Source: Caulobacteraceae bacterium (lineage in GTDB: Bacteria; Pseudomonadota; Alphaproteobacteria; Caulobacterales; Caulobacteraceae). From it: 64,000 nucleotides of DNA. Both the position numbers and the translations under genes were made by a program. The notes under the pieces are model-generated. The model ran no database searches. It saw nothing but the letters and a program-made list of their open reading frames with translations, and had not been told where the DNA came from. Position 1 is the stretch's first letter, and each line of letters starts with the position of its first letter. Where the stretch lies: contig JANWHQ010000064.1 of assembly GCA_025450315.1 (NCBI GenBank), positions 17,257 through 81,256 of the forward strand. Reading direction: 5' to 3'. Shown here piece after piece: positions 45,795-53,816 of this stretch.

Positions 45795-46958
45795 ATGGCT
45801 GAGGAGACGCTGCAGGACGAGCAGGCCCGGGTCCCGGCGGTCCGCCGGCGGTTCGCCTGGAACCTCGACGAGGTATCCGGCGCGCTCGGCGACCTCGGCA
45901 CCTTCCTGCCCCACATCATCGGCGCGATCACCGTGGTGGGCATGAACCCCACCGGCATCTTCGTGACCTTCGGCCTGTTCTACGCCCTGGCGGGCGGTTT
46001 CTATGGCGTCCCCATGGCCGTCCAGCCGATGAAGGCGGCCTCAGCGGCGGTGCTGATCAAGCCGATGGACCCGGGCGCGGTGGCTGGCGCGGGCCTGGCC
46101 ATCGGGGCCTTCTTCCTGATCGCCGGGGCCTCGGGACTGGTGGGCCGCATCGCCCGCGCCCTGCCCCCGACCGTGGCGGCCGGCCTGCAGCTGGGGCTCG
46201 GCCTGTCGCTGGCCGGGCTCGGCATCCGCTATGTCGGCCATCAGGTCTGGCTGGGCCTGTTCATGTGCGCCTTCATGCTGGTGCTGATGCGCGTCCCGCG
46301 CATGCCGGTGGCCCTGATCGCCGTGATCGTGGGGTCGGCCATCGGCGTCGTGACCGGCCTCTCGCCGCCGATCCCCCGGCTGGACCTCGGCCTGCATCTG
46401 CCGCGCCTGATCTGGCCCAGCCTGGCCCAGGTGCAGGACGGGGTGATCCACGCGGTGCTGCCGCAGATCCCGCTGACCCTGACCAACGCCATCATCGTGA
46501 CCGCCGCGGTCTCGCGCCAGCTGTTCCCCGGCCAGGCCCCCCGGGTGACCGAGCGCAACCTCGCCCTCACCACCGGCCTCGGCAACCTGCTGGCCGCGCC
46601 CTTCGGGGGCTATCTGATGTGCCATGGGGCCGGCGGCATGACCGGCCACTATCGCTTCGGCGCCCGCACCGCGACGGCGCCCCTGCTGATCGGGCTGGTG
46701 CTGGTGGCGCTCGGCCTGTTGCTGGGCTCCAGCGGCTATCAGCTGTTGCGCACCATCCCCGACGCGGTGCTGGGCGGGCTGCTGCTGTTCTCGGGGATCG
46801 ACCTGGCCCTGTCGTCCAAGCCTGGCGAATACCAGGGCGCCGACCTGTTCCTGGTGCTGCTGATGGCGGCGATCGGGGTGGCGGTGAACCCGGCGGCGGC
46901 CTTCGCCGTGGGCCTGCCCCTGGCCTACGCCTTCAAGCACCGCTGGCTCAGGATTTAG
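45795..46958 (+). CDS. MOT1-type molybdate transporter
   Basis: An inner-membrane permease of the MOT1 branch of the sulfate-permease-like family. The 387-aa product has about ten membrane segments. It carries the family landmarks NLDEVSGALGDLGTFLPHIIG (about residues 22-42), YGVPMAVQPMKAASA (about 72-86, the MOT1 PxQPMK motif) and GNLLAAPFGGYLMCHGAGGMTGHYRFGARTA (about 263-293). Plant MOT1 proteins are high-affinity molybdate carriers, so molybdate is the likely substrate. It is convergent with modE (11-base overlap) and divergent from fdsG. It gives the cell a second, energy-cheaper Mo route beside the ABC importer. Confidence 0.88.
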   Translation: MAEETLQDEQARVPAVRRRFAWNLDEVSGALGDLGTFLPHIIGAITVVGMNPTGIFVTFGLFYALAGGFYGVPMAVQPMKAASAAVLIKPMDPGAVAGAGLAIGAFFLIAGASGLVGRIARALPPTVAAGLQLGLGLSLAGLGIRYVGHQVWLGLFMCAFMLVLMRVPRMPVALIAVIVGSAIGVVTGLSPPIPRLDLGLHLPRLIWPSLAQVQDGVIHAVLPQIPLTLTNAIIVTAAVSRQLFPGQAPRVTERNLALTTGLGNLLAAPFGGYLMCHGAGGMTGHYRFGARTATAPLLIGLVLVALGLLLGSSGYQLLRTIPDAVLGGLLLFSGIDLALSSKPGEYQGADLFLVLLMAAIGVAVNPAAAFAVGLPLAYAFKHRWLRI

Positions 46959-47355
46959 CCGTCCTCGTGGCCCGGGGGACCGTCGTCGACGGGCGCGGGG
47001 CCTCCAGGAGCTGGTGCTCGAACTCGCTGAACGGCCCTTGCTGGGCGGCCACCATCAGCCGGTCCTCGAGGTCGCGATAGGCGTGCAGCAGTCGCGTCCC
47101 GAAGGCCGTGAGCCGGGCGCCGCCCTTGCCTGCGCCCCCCACCGAGGTCTGCACCACCGGCTCGGTCCAGGACCGGTTCATCATGTCCACCAGGTTCCAG
47201 GCGCGGCGATAGCTCATCTGCATCGACCGGCCCGCGCCGACGATGGAGCCCTCGCGCTCGATCGCCTCCAGGAGCTCGGCCTTGCCGGGCCCCATCGCGG
47301 TGTCCTCGCCGCAGAACAGCATGATCTTCAGCTTGAGCGGACCGACCCTCGACAT
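46948..47355 (-). CDS. modE: ModE-like regulator without molybdate-binding domain
   Basis: A 135-aa winged-helix protein matching the N-terminal half of ModE: LKLKIMLFCGEDTAMGPGKAELLEAIEREGSIVGAGRSMQMSYRRAWNLVDMMNRSW (about residues 7-63), then a wing with SVGGAGKGGARLTAFG. Escherichia coli ModE is about 262 aa and has two MOP domains that bind molybdate; here the protein ends after the DNA-binding part. Such short ModE proteins exist in other proteobacteria, and how they sense the metal is not settled. I chose the ATG at 47355. Three ModE-type palindromes within 10 kb make it the obvious local regulator. Confidence 0.9.
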   Translation of the reverse strand: MSRVGPLKLKIMLFCGEDTAMGPGKAELLEAIEREGSIVGAGRSMQMSYRRAWNLVDMMNRSWTEPVVQTSVGGAGKGGARLTAFGTRLLHAYRDLEDRLMVAAQQGPFSEFEHQLLEAPRPSTTVPRATRTAKS

Positions 47356-47478
47356 CGCCAACTGTTCCCAAACGTCCCGCCGACCCTGGTTTACCTGTTC
47401 GGGCGCGACAATCCAGGCCCCCGGCCGGCGCGCCCGCCGCTGGCGGCGGCGCCCGCCCGCTGATAAGCCGGAGCTTGC

Positions 47479-47940
47479 ATGGCCCGAGGATCCGCCTACG
47501 CCGTCCATCCCGCCGAGCGACTGGCGGCGCTGGTCAACTACGGCCTGCTGATCGCGGCGCCCTTCACCCTGAATTCCCTGGGCCTTCTGGCGATGTTCAT
47601 CGCCTATACCCGCCGCGGCAGCGCCGACCCGGTGGCCAGGAGCCATTTCGACTTCCAGATCCGCCGCTACTGGATGGACCTGCTGCTGGTGGCGCTGGGC
47701 TTCGTCTGCGCCGCGGGCGCCCTGGCGGCCGGCTTCGGGGCGGCGATCGAGGGCGGCATGGCGGCCTTCGGCGTGGGCCTGCCGGTGCACTACGACGCCG
47801 TGCACATCGGGCTGGGGGCGGTGGTGCTCCTGGTGCTGTGGGCCGTGCTCTGGGCGATCGGGCTTCTGGGCCTGCTGTTCGGCTCGATCTATGGCGCCCT
47901 GCGGCTTGCGTCGGGCCGGCCGGCCGGTAAGAGGCGGTAG
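47479..47940 (+). CDS. hypothetical membrane protein upstream of hemB
   Basis: A 153-aa protein with three or four hydrophobic segments (about residues 15-45, 65-85, 90-105 and 112-145) and a basic loop (YTRRGSADPVARSHFDFQIRRYWMD). This pattern resembles DUF4870-type or TM2-like small membrane proteins. It begins after a GGAGCTTGC-type weak site and ends 2 bases before hemB, so the two are co-transcribed. The same neighbour pair is common in Caulobacterales. The function is unknown. Confidence 0.75.
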   Translation: MARGSAYAVHPAERLAALVNYGLLIAAPFTLNSLGLLAMFIAYTRRGSADPVARSHFDFQIRRYWMDLLLVALGFVCAAGALAAGFGAAIEGGMAAFGVGLPVHYDAVHIGLGAVVLLVLWAVLWAIGLLGLLFGSIYGALRLASGRPAGKRR

Positions 47941-47942
47941 CC

Positions 47943-48941
47943 ATGAGCACGCCGCCCCTTTCCAGCTACCCGGCCCTGCGCATGCGCCGGCTGCGCCAGG
48001 CCGACTGGATCCGCCGCCTGGTGCGCGAGACCACCCTGCAGCCCTCGGACCTGATCTGGTCGATGGTGGTGCACGAGGGCGAGGGCCGCATCCCGGTGGG
48101 CGCCATGCCCGGCGTCGAACGCCTGTCGGTGGCCGAGGCGGCCAGGGCGGCCAGGGAGGCCAGGGCCCTGGGCGTGCCGGCCATCGCGGTCTTCCCCTAC
48201 ATCGACGGCGAGAAGAAGGACGCCAGGGGCTCGGAAGCCACCAACCCCGAGGGGCTGGTCTGCCGCGCGGTCAAGGCCATGAAGGACGCCGCCCCCGAGG
48301 TGGGGATCATGTGCGACGTGGCGCTGGACCCCTTCACCGACCACGGCCACGACGGCCTGATCGAGGCCGGGCGCATCCTCAACGACGCCTCGGTCGAGCG
48401 GCTGGTCGAGCAGAGCCTGGTCCAGGCCGAGGCCGGCTGCGACATCATCGCCCCCTCCGACATGATGGACGGCCGGGTGGCGGCGATCCGCTCCGCGCTG
48501 GAGGCGGCCGGCTTCCAGGACGTGATGATCATGGCCTACGCGGCCAAGTACGCCTCGGCCTTCTACGGCCCCTATCGCGAGGCGATCGGCTCGGCCAAGG
48601 CGCTGCAGGGGGACAAGAAGACCTACCAGATGGACCTGGGGAACACCCACGAGGCTCTGCGCGAGGTGGCGCTCGACATCGCCGAGGGCGCCGACATGGT
48701 GATGGTCAAGCCAGGGATGCCCTATCTCGACATCGTCCGCCGCGTGGTCGAGGCCTTCGCCATGCCGACCTTCGCCTTCCAGGTCTCGGGCGAGTACGCC
48801 ATGCTGATGGCGGCGGCCCGGAACGGCTGGCTGGAGGAGGAGCGCGCCATCCTGGAAAGCCTCTCGGCCTTCAAGCGCGCCGGCTGCGCCGGCGTGATCA
48901 CCTATTTCGCCCCCAGGGCGGCGAGGCTGCTGGGGGCCTAG
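47943..48941 (+). CDS. hemB: delta-aminolevulinic acid dehydratase (porphobilinogen synthase)
   Basis: HemB condenses two aminolevulinates to porphobilinogen in haem synthesis. The 332-aa product carries SAVKAMKDAAPEVGIMCDVALDPFTDHGHDG-type metal-site sequence in the Mg-dependent form (DPFTDHGHDG without the three cysteines of Zn enzymes), IAPSDMMDGRV, MAYAAKYASAFYGPYREA (active-site Lys) and YQMDLGNTHEAL, with VKPGMPYLDIV later. The ATG at 47943 is 2 bases after the upstream membrane gene. It ends in TAG at 48941. Confidence 0.96.
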   Translation: MSTPPLSSYPALRMRRLRQADWIRRLVRETTLQPSDLIWSMVVHEGEGRIPVGAMPGVERLSVAEAARAAREARALGVPAIAVFPYIDGEKKDARGSEATNPEGLVCRAVKAMKDAAPEVGIMCDVALDPFTDHGHDGLIEAGRILNDASVERLVEQSLVQAEAGCDIIAPSDMMDGRVAAIRSALEAAGFQDVMIMAYAAKYASAFYGPYREAIGSAKALQGDKKTYQMDLGNTHEALREVALDIAEGADMVMVKPGMPYLDIVRRVVEAFAMPTFAFQVSGEYAMLMAAARNGWLEEERAILESLSAFKRAGCAGVITYFAPRAARLLGA

Positions 48942-48954
48942 ATTCACCCCCCGC

Positions 48955-49365
48955 TCACCGCCCCGTCGAGGGCCCGCCGGTCGGCATGTCGCCGGATTCG
49001 GCGTCCAGGGCGAAGCTCAGGGGGATGTCGACCACCGCGCCGACCATGTCGGGCTTGAAGGCTTCGGGCTGGATCCGGATGTCGCGGGTCATGCGCAGGG
49101 CCGCTTCGCCGAGGCCGTGGCCGGCCGGCGCCTCGTGCGCCACCTCGCATTCGCCGACCGTGCGATCCGACAGCACCTGGCAGCGCAGCACCACGTGGGC
49201 CTCGCCCGGCGGCAGGGGCGCTTCGTTCGCATCGGCCTGCGGCGCCGCCTTGCCCGCCAACGGAGCCTGCTGGGCGGCGGCGGGGGTGGAGGCGTGGCCC
49301 GCGCCCGCGAACGCCAGGCCCAGGGCGCCGGCCAGCCCAGCCCATCGCGTCATCGGAAGGCTCAT
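48955..49365 (-). CDS. TonB C-terminal domain-like periplasmic protein
   Basis: A 136-aa protein with a signal peptide (about residues 1-26, ending GHAS), a short Ala/Pro linker and a domain with HVVLRCQVLSDRTVGECEVAHEAPAGHGLGEAALRMTRDIRIQPEAF. This matches the TonB-C type beta-alpha fold (the LxCxVxxDGxVxxCxV-EPxGxGxGxxALxMxxxFRxxP pattern). It has no membrane anchor other than the signal peptide, so it is unlikely to energise receptors. Its ATG overlaps the stop of the upstream hydrolase gene (ATGA). The role is unknown. Confidence 0.8.
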   Translation of the reverse strand: MSLPMTRWAGLAGALGLAFAGAGHASTPAAAQQAPLAGKAAPQADANEAPLPPGEAHVVLRCQVLSDRTVGECEVAHEAPAGHGLGEAALRMTRDIRIQPEAFKPDMVGAVVDIPLSFALDAESGDMPTGGPSTGR

Positions 49366-50450
49366 CGCGCGCTCTCCTTGAGCAGTTCGGCCAGGCGGTC
49401 CTGCCAGACGGCCGCCAGGGTGTGGGTGCCGTGGCCGCGGGTCTGGTCCGAGATCGGGATCAGGATGAAGCGGCCGTGCGGCAGCCGCCGGGCGAACCGC
49501 TCGGCCATGCCCAGTTCGGGCGGATTGATGAAGTCGTCGGCCGAGTTCAGCCACATCACCGGGGCGGTGATCCGCTCCAGATTGGCCGAGGGGTCGTAGT
49601 TGCGCGAGGCCGCGACGGCGTAGAGCATGTCGTTGGCGTCCAGCCCGGCGATGTCGGCGTCGATCACCCGCTTCAGATAGGCGTCGGCCGCGTCGCGGGT
49701 GGGCTCGTTCTTCTGCATGTAGAGCGGCGCGGAGCCCGCGATCACCAGCATGTCGGCGGCGATGCGCAGGCCCATCCGGGGCTGGGTCCGGTAGTCCCCG
49801 CCCATCCAGGCCGGATCGGAAGTGATGCCGTCGATCACCATCTTGCGCCACATGCGGTTGCGGCCCGCGATCTGGCTGGGCAGGCAGGCCAACGGCATCA
49901 GCGCGTCCATGAACCCGGGATGGGTCTCGCCCCAGACGAAGCTGTGCATGCAGCCCATCGACGTGCCCATGACCAGGCGCAGGTGATCCACGCCCAGCCC
50001 CTTGGTCACCAACTCGTACTGCCCCTCGACCATGTCGTCGTAGTCGTAGTGCGGGAAGCGGGCGTGCAGGCCGTCCGAGGGCTTGGACGACTTGCCGTGG
50101 CCGATGCCGTCCGGGAGGATCACGTAGTAGCGGCTGACGTCCAGCAGGGCGCCCGGCCCGAACAGCACGCCCGAGAACTCCGGCCGGATGAAGTTACGCC
50201 CCTGCCCGCCGGTGCCGTGCAGGATCAGCACGGCGTTGACCACATGGCCGGCGGCGTCCCGCCGCGGGGTCCCGAAGGTGGTGTAGTGCAGCCTGAGCTC
50301 CGGCAGCGTCTCGCCCGAGCGGAAGTGGAAGTCGCGCACCACGAAGTCGCCCTCGTGCGGCGTCAGGGCCGGCGCGGGCTGGGCGGCCGCGGCGGCGGCC
50401 ATGCCGACCAGCGCCGCCACGGCCAGGGCTGTGGTAAGCAGGTTGCGCAT
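49362..50450 (-). CDS. secreted alpha/beta hydrolase, MetX-like
   Basis: A 362-aa exported protein with a signal peptide (about residues 1-23) and an alpha/beta-hydrolase fold of the homoserine O-acetyltransferase-like group: LHYTTFGTP, GTGGQGRNFI, IGHGKSSKPSDG, the nucleophile elbow GTSMGCMHS, the acid in NSADDFINPPE and the base in GHGTHTL. Because it carries a signal peptide, true methionine synthesis is unlikely; an esterase or hydrolase acting in the periplasm fits better. I chose the ATG at 50450. It overlaps the TonB-C gene and is probably co-transcribed with it. Confidence 0.85.
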   Translation of the reverse strand: MRNLLTTALAVAALVGMAAAAAAQPAPALTPHEGDFVVRDFHFRSGETLPELRLHYTTFGTPRRDAAGHVVNAVLILHGTGGQGRNFIRPEFSGVLFGPGALLDVSRYYVILPDGIGHGKSSKPSDGLHARFPHYDYDDMVEGQYELVTKGLGVDHLRLVMGTSMGCMHSFVWGETHPGFMDALMPLACLPSQIAGRNRMWRKMVIDGITSDPAWMGGDYRTQPRMGLRIAADMLVIAGSAPLYMQKNEPTRDAADAYLKRVIDADIAGLDANDMLYAVAASRNYDPSANLERITAPVMWLNSADDFINPPELGMAERFARRLPHGRFILIPISDQTRGHGTHTLAAVWQDRLAELLKESAR

Positions 50451-50485
50451 CCTCGTCCCCTTCCGCTCCAGCCAGGGCAACACAG

Positions 50486-51103
50486 ATGGCCATCGCCGAC
50501 AATGTGCTGAGCGAACTCAAGGCCCAGCCCTATTCCAAGGTGCGACGGCTGATCGAAGACGGCGACATCCTGCTCTGCTCGGCGACCGATCCGATGTCGC
50601 GCCTGATCCGCTGGAGCACCAAGACGCCCTGGAGCCACGTCGCCATCGCCTATCGCATCCAGAGCCTGGATCGGGTGATGGTGTTCGAGGCGGTGGAGAG
50701 GATCGGCGTGCGCACCGTGCCGCTCTCGAGCTTCATCTCCAGGACCAGCGAGGGGACCCATCCCTATCCGGGCAAGATCCTGCTGGCCCGGGACCAGCGG
50801 TTCGTGGGCCTGCCCGACGCCAGGAAAAAGGCGATGTACGACTTCGCCTTCGGCTGCCTCGGCAACCGCTTCGCGCCAGGCGAGATCGTCAAGATCGGCC
50901 TGAGGCTGCTGCTCGGACGCACCGGCCGCAGGATGCCCCGGTTCCTGGGCGCCAAGGACGAGTTCATCTGCTCGGAATACGTCGCCAAGTGCTTCGCCAA
51001 GGCCGGCCTGAAGATCCCCTGGGACGGCCTGGGCTTCGTGGCCCCGGGCGACTTCGCCCTGGCGCCGGACGTCAACGCGGTGGCGCAGATCAGGACGCGG
51101 TGA
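50486..51103 (+). CDS. YiiX/YebB-like permuted papain-fold amidase
   Basis: A 205-aa protein of the NlpC/P60-related permuted papain fold. It shows DGDILLCSATDPMSRLIRWSTKTPWSHVAIAYR with the His (about residue 52) and, later, FICSEYVAKCFAKAG with the catalytic-type Cys (about 161). In this circularly permuted family the His comes before the Cys, as here. Members act on peptides or lipids; the substrate is unknown. No signal peptide is visible. It is divergent from the hydrolase gene with 35 bases between them. Confidence 0.82.
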   Translation: MAIADNVLSELKAQPYSKVRRLIEDGDILLCSATDPMSRLIRWSTKTPWSHVAIAYRIQSLDRVMVFEAVERIGVRTVPLSSFISRTSEGTHPYPGKILLARDQRFVGLPDARKKAMYDFAFGCLGNRFAPGEIVKIGLRLLLGRTGRRMPRFLGAKDEFICSEYVAKCFAKAGLKIPWDGLGFVAPGDFALAPDVNAVAQIRTR

Positions 51104-51143
51104 GGAGGCGGCCGGTCATGGCGGCGCGCGGCCCGGAACCCGC

Positions 51144-52013
51144 TCAGCGGCCCCGCCGCCGATCCTCCAGCCGCGCCGCCAGGCTCGAGGTGTCCCAGCG
51201 CCGCCCGCCCATGGCCTGGACCTCGGAATAGAACTGGTCGACCAGGGCGGTCAGGGCCAGGTGGGCGCCGTTGGCGCGCGCTTCGTCCAGCACCAGGCTC
51301 AGGTCCTTGCGCATCCAGTCCACCGCGAAGCCGTAGTCGTATTTGCCCTCGACCATCGTGGCCCAGCGGTTGTCCATCTGCCAGGACTGGGCGGCGCCCT
51401 TGGAGATGGCCTCGAATACCGCCTGGGTGTCGGCGCCCGAGCACTTGGCGAAGTGCACCGCCTCGGCCAGGCCCTGCAGCGTGCCGGCGATGCAGATCTG
51501 GTTGACCATCTTGGCCAACTGGCCCGAGCCCGGCCCGCCGATCCGCCGCATGGCGCGGGCGTAGGCCGCCATCACCTGCGTGGCGCGCGCCACCGGCGCT
51601 TCGTCGCCGCCGATCATGATGGTGAGCTGGCCGTTCTCGGCCCCCGCCTGGCCGCCCGACACCGGCGCGTCCACGAACCAGCGGCCGAGCGCGCGGGCCC
51701 GCTCGGCCATCTCGCGCGCGACCTTGGCGGAAGCAGTGGTGTGGTCGACCACGATCGCGTCCTCGGCCATGGCCGGCAGCGCCTCGGCGACGACCTGGCG
51801 CACGTCGTCGTCATTGCCGACGCAGAGGGCGACGAGCTCGGCCCCCGCCACCGTCTCGGCGATGGACGCCCCGGCGCGGCCGCCGTGCTGTTCGGCCCAG
51901 CGCCTGGCCTTGTCGGGCGAGCGGTTGAACACCGAGACCTCGTGCCCGGCGGCCTTCAGATGCCCGGCCATCGGGAAGCCCATCACGCCCAGGCCAATGA
52001 ACGCCAGCTTCAT
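51144..52013 (-). CDS. NAD(P)-dependent beta-hydroxyacid dehydrogenase
   Basis: A 289-aa member of the 3-hydroxyisobutyrate dehydrogenase family. It begins FIGLGVMGFPMAGHLKAAGHEVSVFNRS (Rossmann GxGxMG and the Arg favouring NADP), has DAPVSGGQAGAENGQLTIMIGG (substrate-site signature), and the catalytic Lys region GSGQLAKMVNQICIAG (Lys about 170). The exact substrate cannot be set; 3-hydroxyisobutyrate, tartronate semialdehyde or a succinic-semialdehyde-type substrate are options. It stands alone between yiiX-like and motB. Confidence 0.88.
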   Translation of the reverse strand: MKLAFIGLGVMGFPMAGHLKAAGHEVSVFNRSPDKARRWAEQHGGRAGASIAETVAGAELVALCVGNDDDVRQVVAEALPAMAEDAIVVDHTTASAKVAREMAERARALGRWFVDAPVSGGQAGAENGQLTIMIGGDEAPVARATQVMAAYARAMRRIGGPGSGQLAKMVNQICIAGTLQGLAEAVHFAKCSGADTQAVFEAISKGAAQSWQMDNRWATMVEGKYDYGFAVDWMRKDLSLVLDEARANGAHLALTALVDQFYSEVQAMGGRRWDTSSLAARLEDRRRGR

Positions 52014-52086
52014 CGCTCGTCCCTTTCTCGAAACCGCATCTTAACGGGAGCCGGGCAGGTTCGGCCCTGGTTAGGGTTACCGGCAC

Positions 52087-52962
52087 ATGGCTCTCGGCGA
52101 CGCGCCTATCATTATCAAGAAGATCAAGAAGGTCTCAGGCGACGGCCATCACGGCGGCGCCTGGAAGGTGGCCTACGCCGACTTCGTCACGGCGATGATG
52201 GCCTTCTTCCTTCTGATGTGGCTGATCAACACCACCAGCCCCGAGCAGAAGAAGGGCATCGCCGACTACTTCGCCCCGGCCAGCGTGTCGGAGACGACCT
52301 CCGGCTCGGGCGGCATCCTCGGCGGCACGGCGCTGGGCCAGGACGGCGACAAGAGCGCCGGCTCGCAGAGCGTCATCCAGCAGACCTCGCCCCAGGCCCC
52401 CGACACCCCCGAAACCGGCTCGACCAAGGCCGGCGGCCAAGGGACCCAGAGCCCGGCCGACCAGAAGGACGACGCGGCGCTGCAGAGCGCGGCCCAGTCG
52501 CTGAAGCAGGCGCTGCAGGACATGCCGGAGCTGGCCGAGCTGTCCAAGCAGATCCTGGTGGACCAGACCCCCGAGGGCCTGCGCATCCAGCTGATCGACC
52601 AGGAAGGCCGGTCGATGTTCAAGGAGAACTCCGCCCAGCCCAACGACCGCGCCCAGATCCTGCTGCACGCGGTCTCCAAGGTGATCAACCAGCTGCCCAA
52701 CCGCATCTCGGTCACCGGCCACACCTCGGCCACCCCCGGGGTGAAGGATCCCAAGGACTGGCAGCTGTCCTCGGCCAGGGCTGACGCGGCGCGGCAGATC
52801 CTGCAGAGCTCGGGCGTCGACGGCGACCGCATCGCCCAGGTGACCGGCAAGGCCGCCTCCGATCCGCTCTATCCGGACGATCCCACCCTGCCGGGGAACC
52901 GGCGCATCACCATCGTGCTTCTGCGGGAGAAGCCCGTCCTGCCCACGAACGCAAATCCGTGA
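52087..52962 (+). CDS. motB: flagellar motor stator protein MotB
   Basis: MotB forms the proton-driven stator with MotA and anchors it to peptidoglycan. The 291-aa product has a basic cytoplasmic start, then AYADFVTAMMAFFLLMWLINTTSPEQKKG (about residues 29-57) with the proton-carrying Asp and one membrane segment. A low-complexity Ser/Thr/Gln/Pro linker follows (about 65-130), then an OmpA-like domain (RISVTGHTSATPG, LSSARADAARQIL, GNRRITIVL). motA is not adjacent, which is usual in Caulobacterales. Its length is typical. Confidence 0.94.
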   Translation: MALGDAPIIIKKIKKVSGDGHHGGAWKVAYADFVTAMMAFFLLMWLINTTSPEQKKGIADYFAPASVSETTSGSGGILGGTALGQDGDKSAGSQSVIQQTSPQAPDTPETGSTKAGGQGTQSPADQKDDAALQSAAQSLKQALQDMPELAELSKQILVDQTPEGLRIQLIDQEGRSMFKENSAQPNDRAQILLHAVSKVINQLPNRISVTGHTSATPGVKDPKDWQLSSARADAARQILQSSGVDGDRIAQVTGKAASDPLYPDDPTLPGNRRITIVLLREKPVLPTNANP

Positions 52963-53014
52963 GCCCGCTTGCCGGATAGGGGTGGCTGAGCCTTAATCGA
53001 GGCCGGAGTTTCCA

Positions 53015-53782
53015 GTGACCCAGCACTTCCGAACCCGGCAACTGCGCTTCTTCCTGACCGCGCCCTCGCCATGCCCGTACCTGCCGGCGCGCGAGGAGCG
53101 CAAAGTGTTCACCCACCTGCCCCTGACCGACGGCGCGGCGATCAACGACGCCCTGACCGCCGCGGGCTTCCGCCGCTCGCAGAACATCGCCTACCGCCCG
53201 GCCTGCGAGAGCTGCGAGGCCTGCGTCTCGGCCCGGGTGCCCGCGGCCGGCTATCCGTTCTCGCGCTCGGAACGGCGGGTGCTGGACCGCAACCGCGACC
53301 TGGTGCGTCACGTGGTCGAGGCCGAGGCGACGATGGAGCAGTTCGAGCTGCTGCGCCGCTACCTGATGGCGCGCCACGCCGAGGGCGGCATGGCCGACAT
53401 GACCTGGCCCGACTACCTGGCCATGGTCGAGGACACCCCGGTCCGCACCCATCTGATCGAGTACCGGCTGGCGTCGGACGGGCGCGGACCCGGCGAGCTG
53501 ATGGCCTGCGCCCTGGTGGACGCGCTCGCGGACGGGCTGTCGCTGGTCTACAGCTTCTACGAACCGAGCCTGCGCCGCCGCAGCCTGGGGTCGTTCATCA
53601 TCCTCGACCACATCGTGCAGGCCGGCCTGCACGGCATCCCCTACGTCTATCTGGGCTACTGGGTGCAGGGCAGCCCGAAGATGGACTACAAGGCCCGCTT
53701 CCGCCCCATCGAGGTCCTGAACGGCCAGGCCTGGGTGCTGCTCTCCGAGCGCGAGCGCCAGTCCGGGGCGCTCAAAGGCTAG
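53015..53782 (+). CDS. bpt: aspartate/glutamate leucyltransferase
   Basis: Bpt adds leucine from Leu-tRNA to N-terminal Asp or Glu, marking proteins for ClpAP through the N-end rule. The 255-aa product has APSPCPYLPAREERKVFTHL, SQNIAYRPACESCEACVSARVPAA (cysteine cluster, about residues 54-75), and YSFYEPSLRRRSLGSFIILDHI and YLGYWVQGSPKMDYKARF in the acetyltransferase-like half. The start is a GTG at 53015. It stands alone between motB and the GGDEF-EAL gene. Length and motifs are standard. Confidence 0.94.
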   Translation: MTQHFRTRQLRFFLTAPSPCPYLPAREERKVFTHLPLTDGAAINDALTAAGFRRSQNIAYRPACESCEACVSARVPAAGYPFSRSERRVLDRNRDLVRHVVEAEATMEQFELLRRYLMARHAEGGMADMTWPDYLAMVEDTPVRTHLIEYRLASDGRGPGELMACALVDALADGLSLVYSFYEPSLRRRSLGSFIILDHIVQAGLHGIPYVYLGYWVQGSPKMDYKARFRPIEVLNGQAWVLLSERERQSGALKG

Positions 53783-53816
53783 GCCAGGAGCAGGGGGCAG
53801 GCGATCGCTTGCCGGA

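Noticed and set aside
26707..47355. The whole Mo/formate island as a transferred genomic island
   Set aside because: Base composition and codon use look like the rest of the window, and no integrase, tRNA or flanking repeats are seen at the borders.
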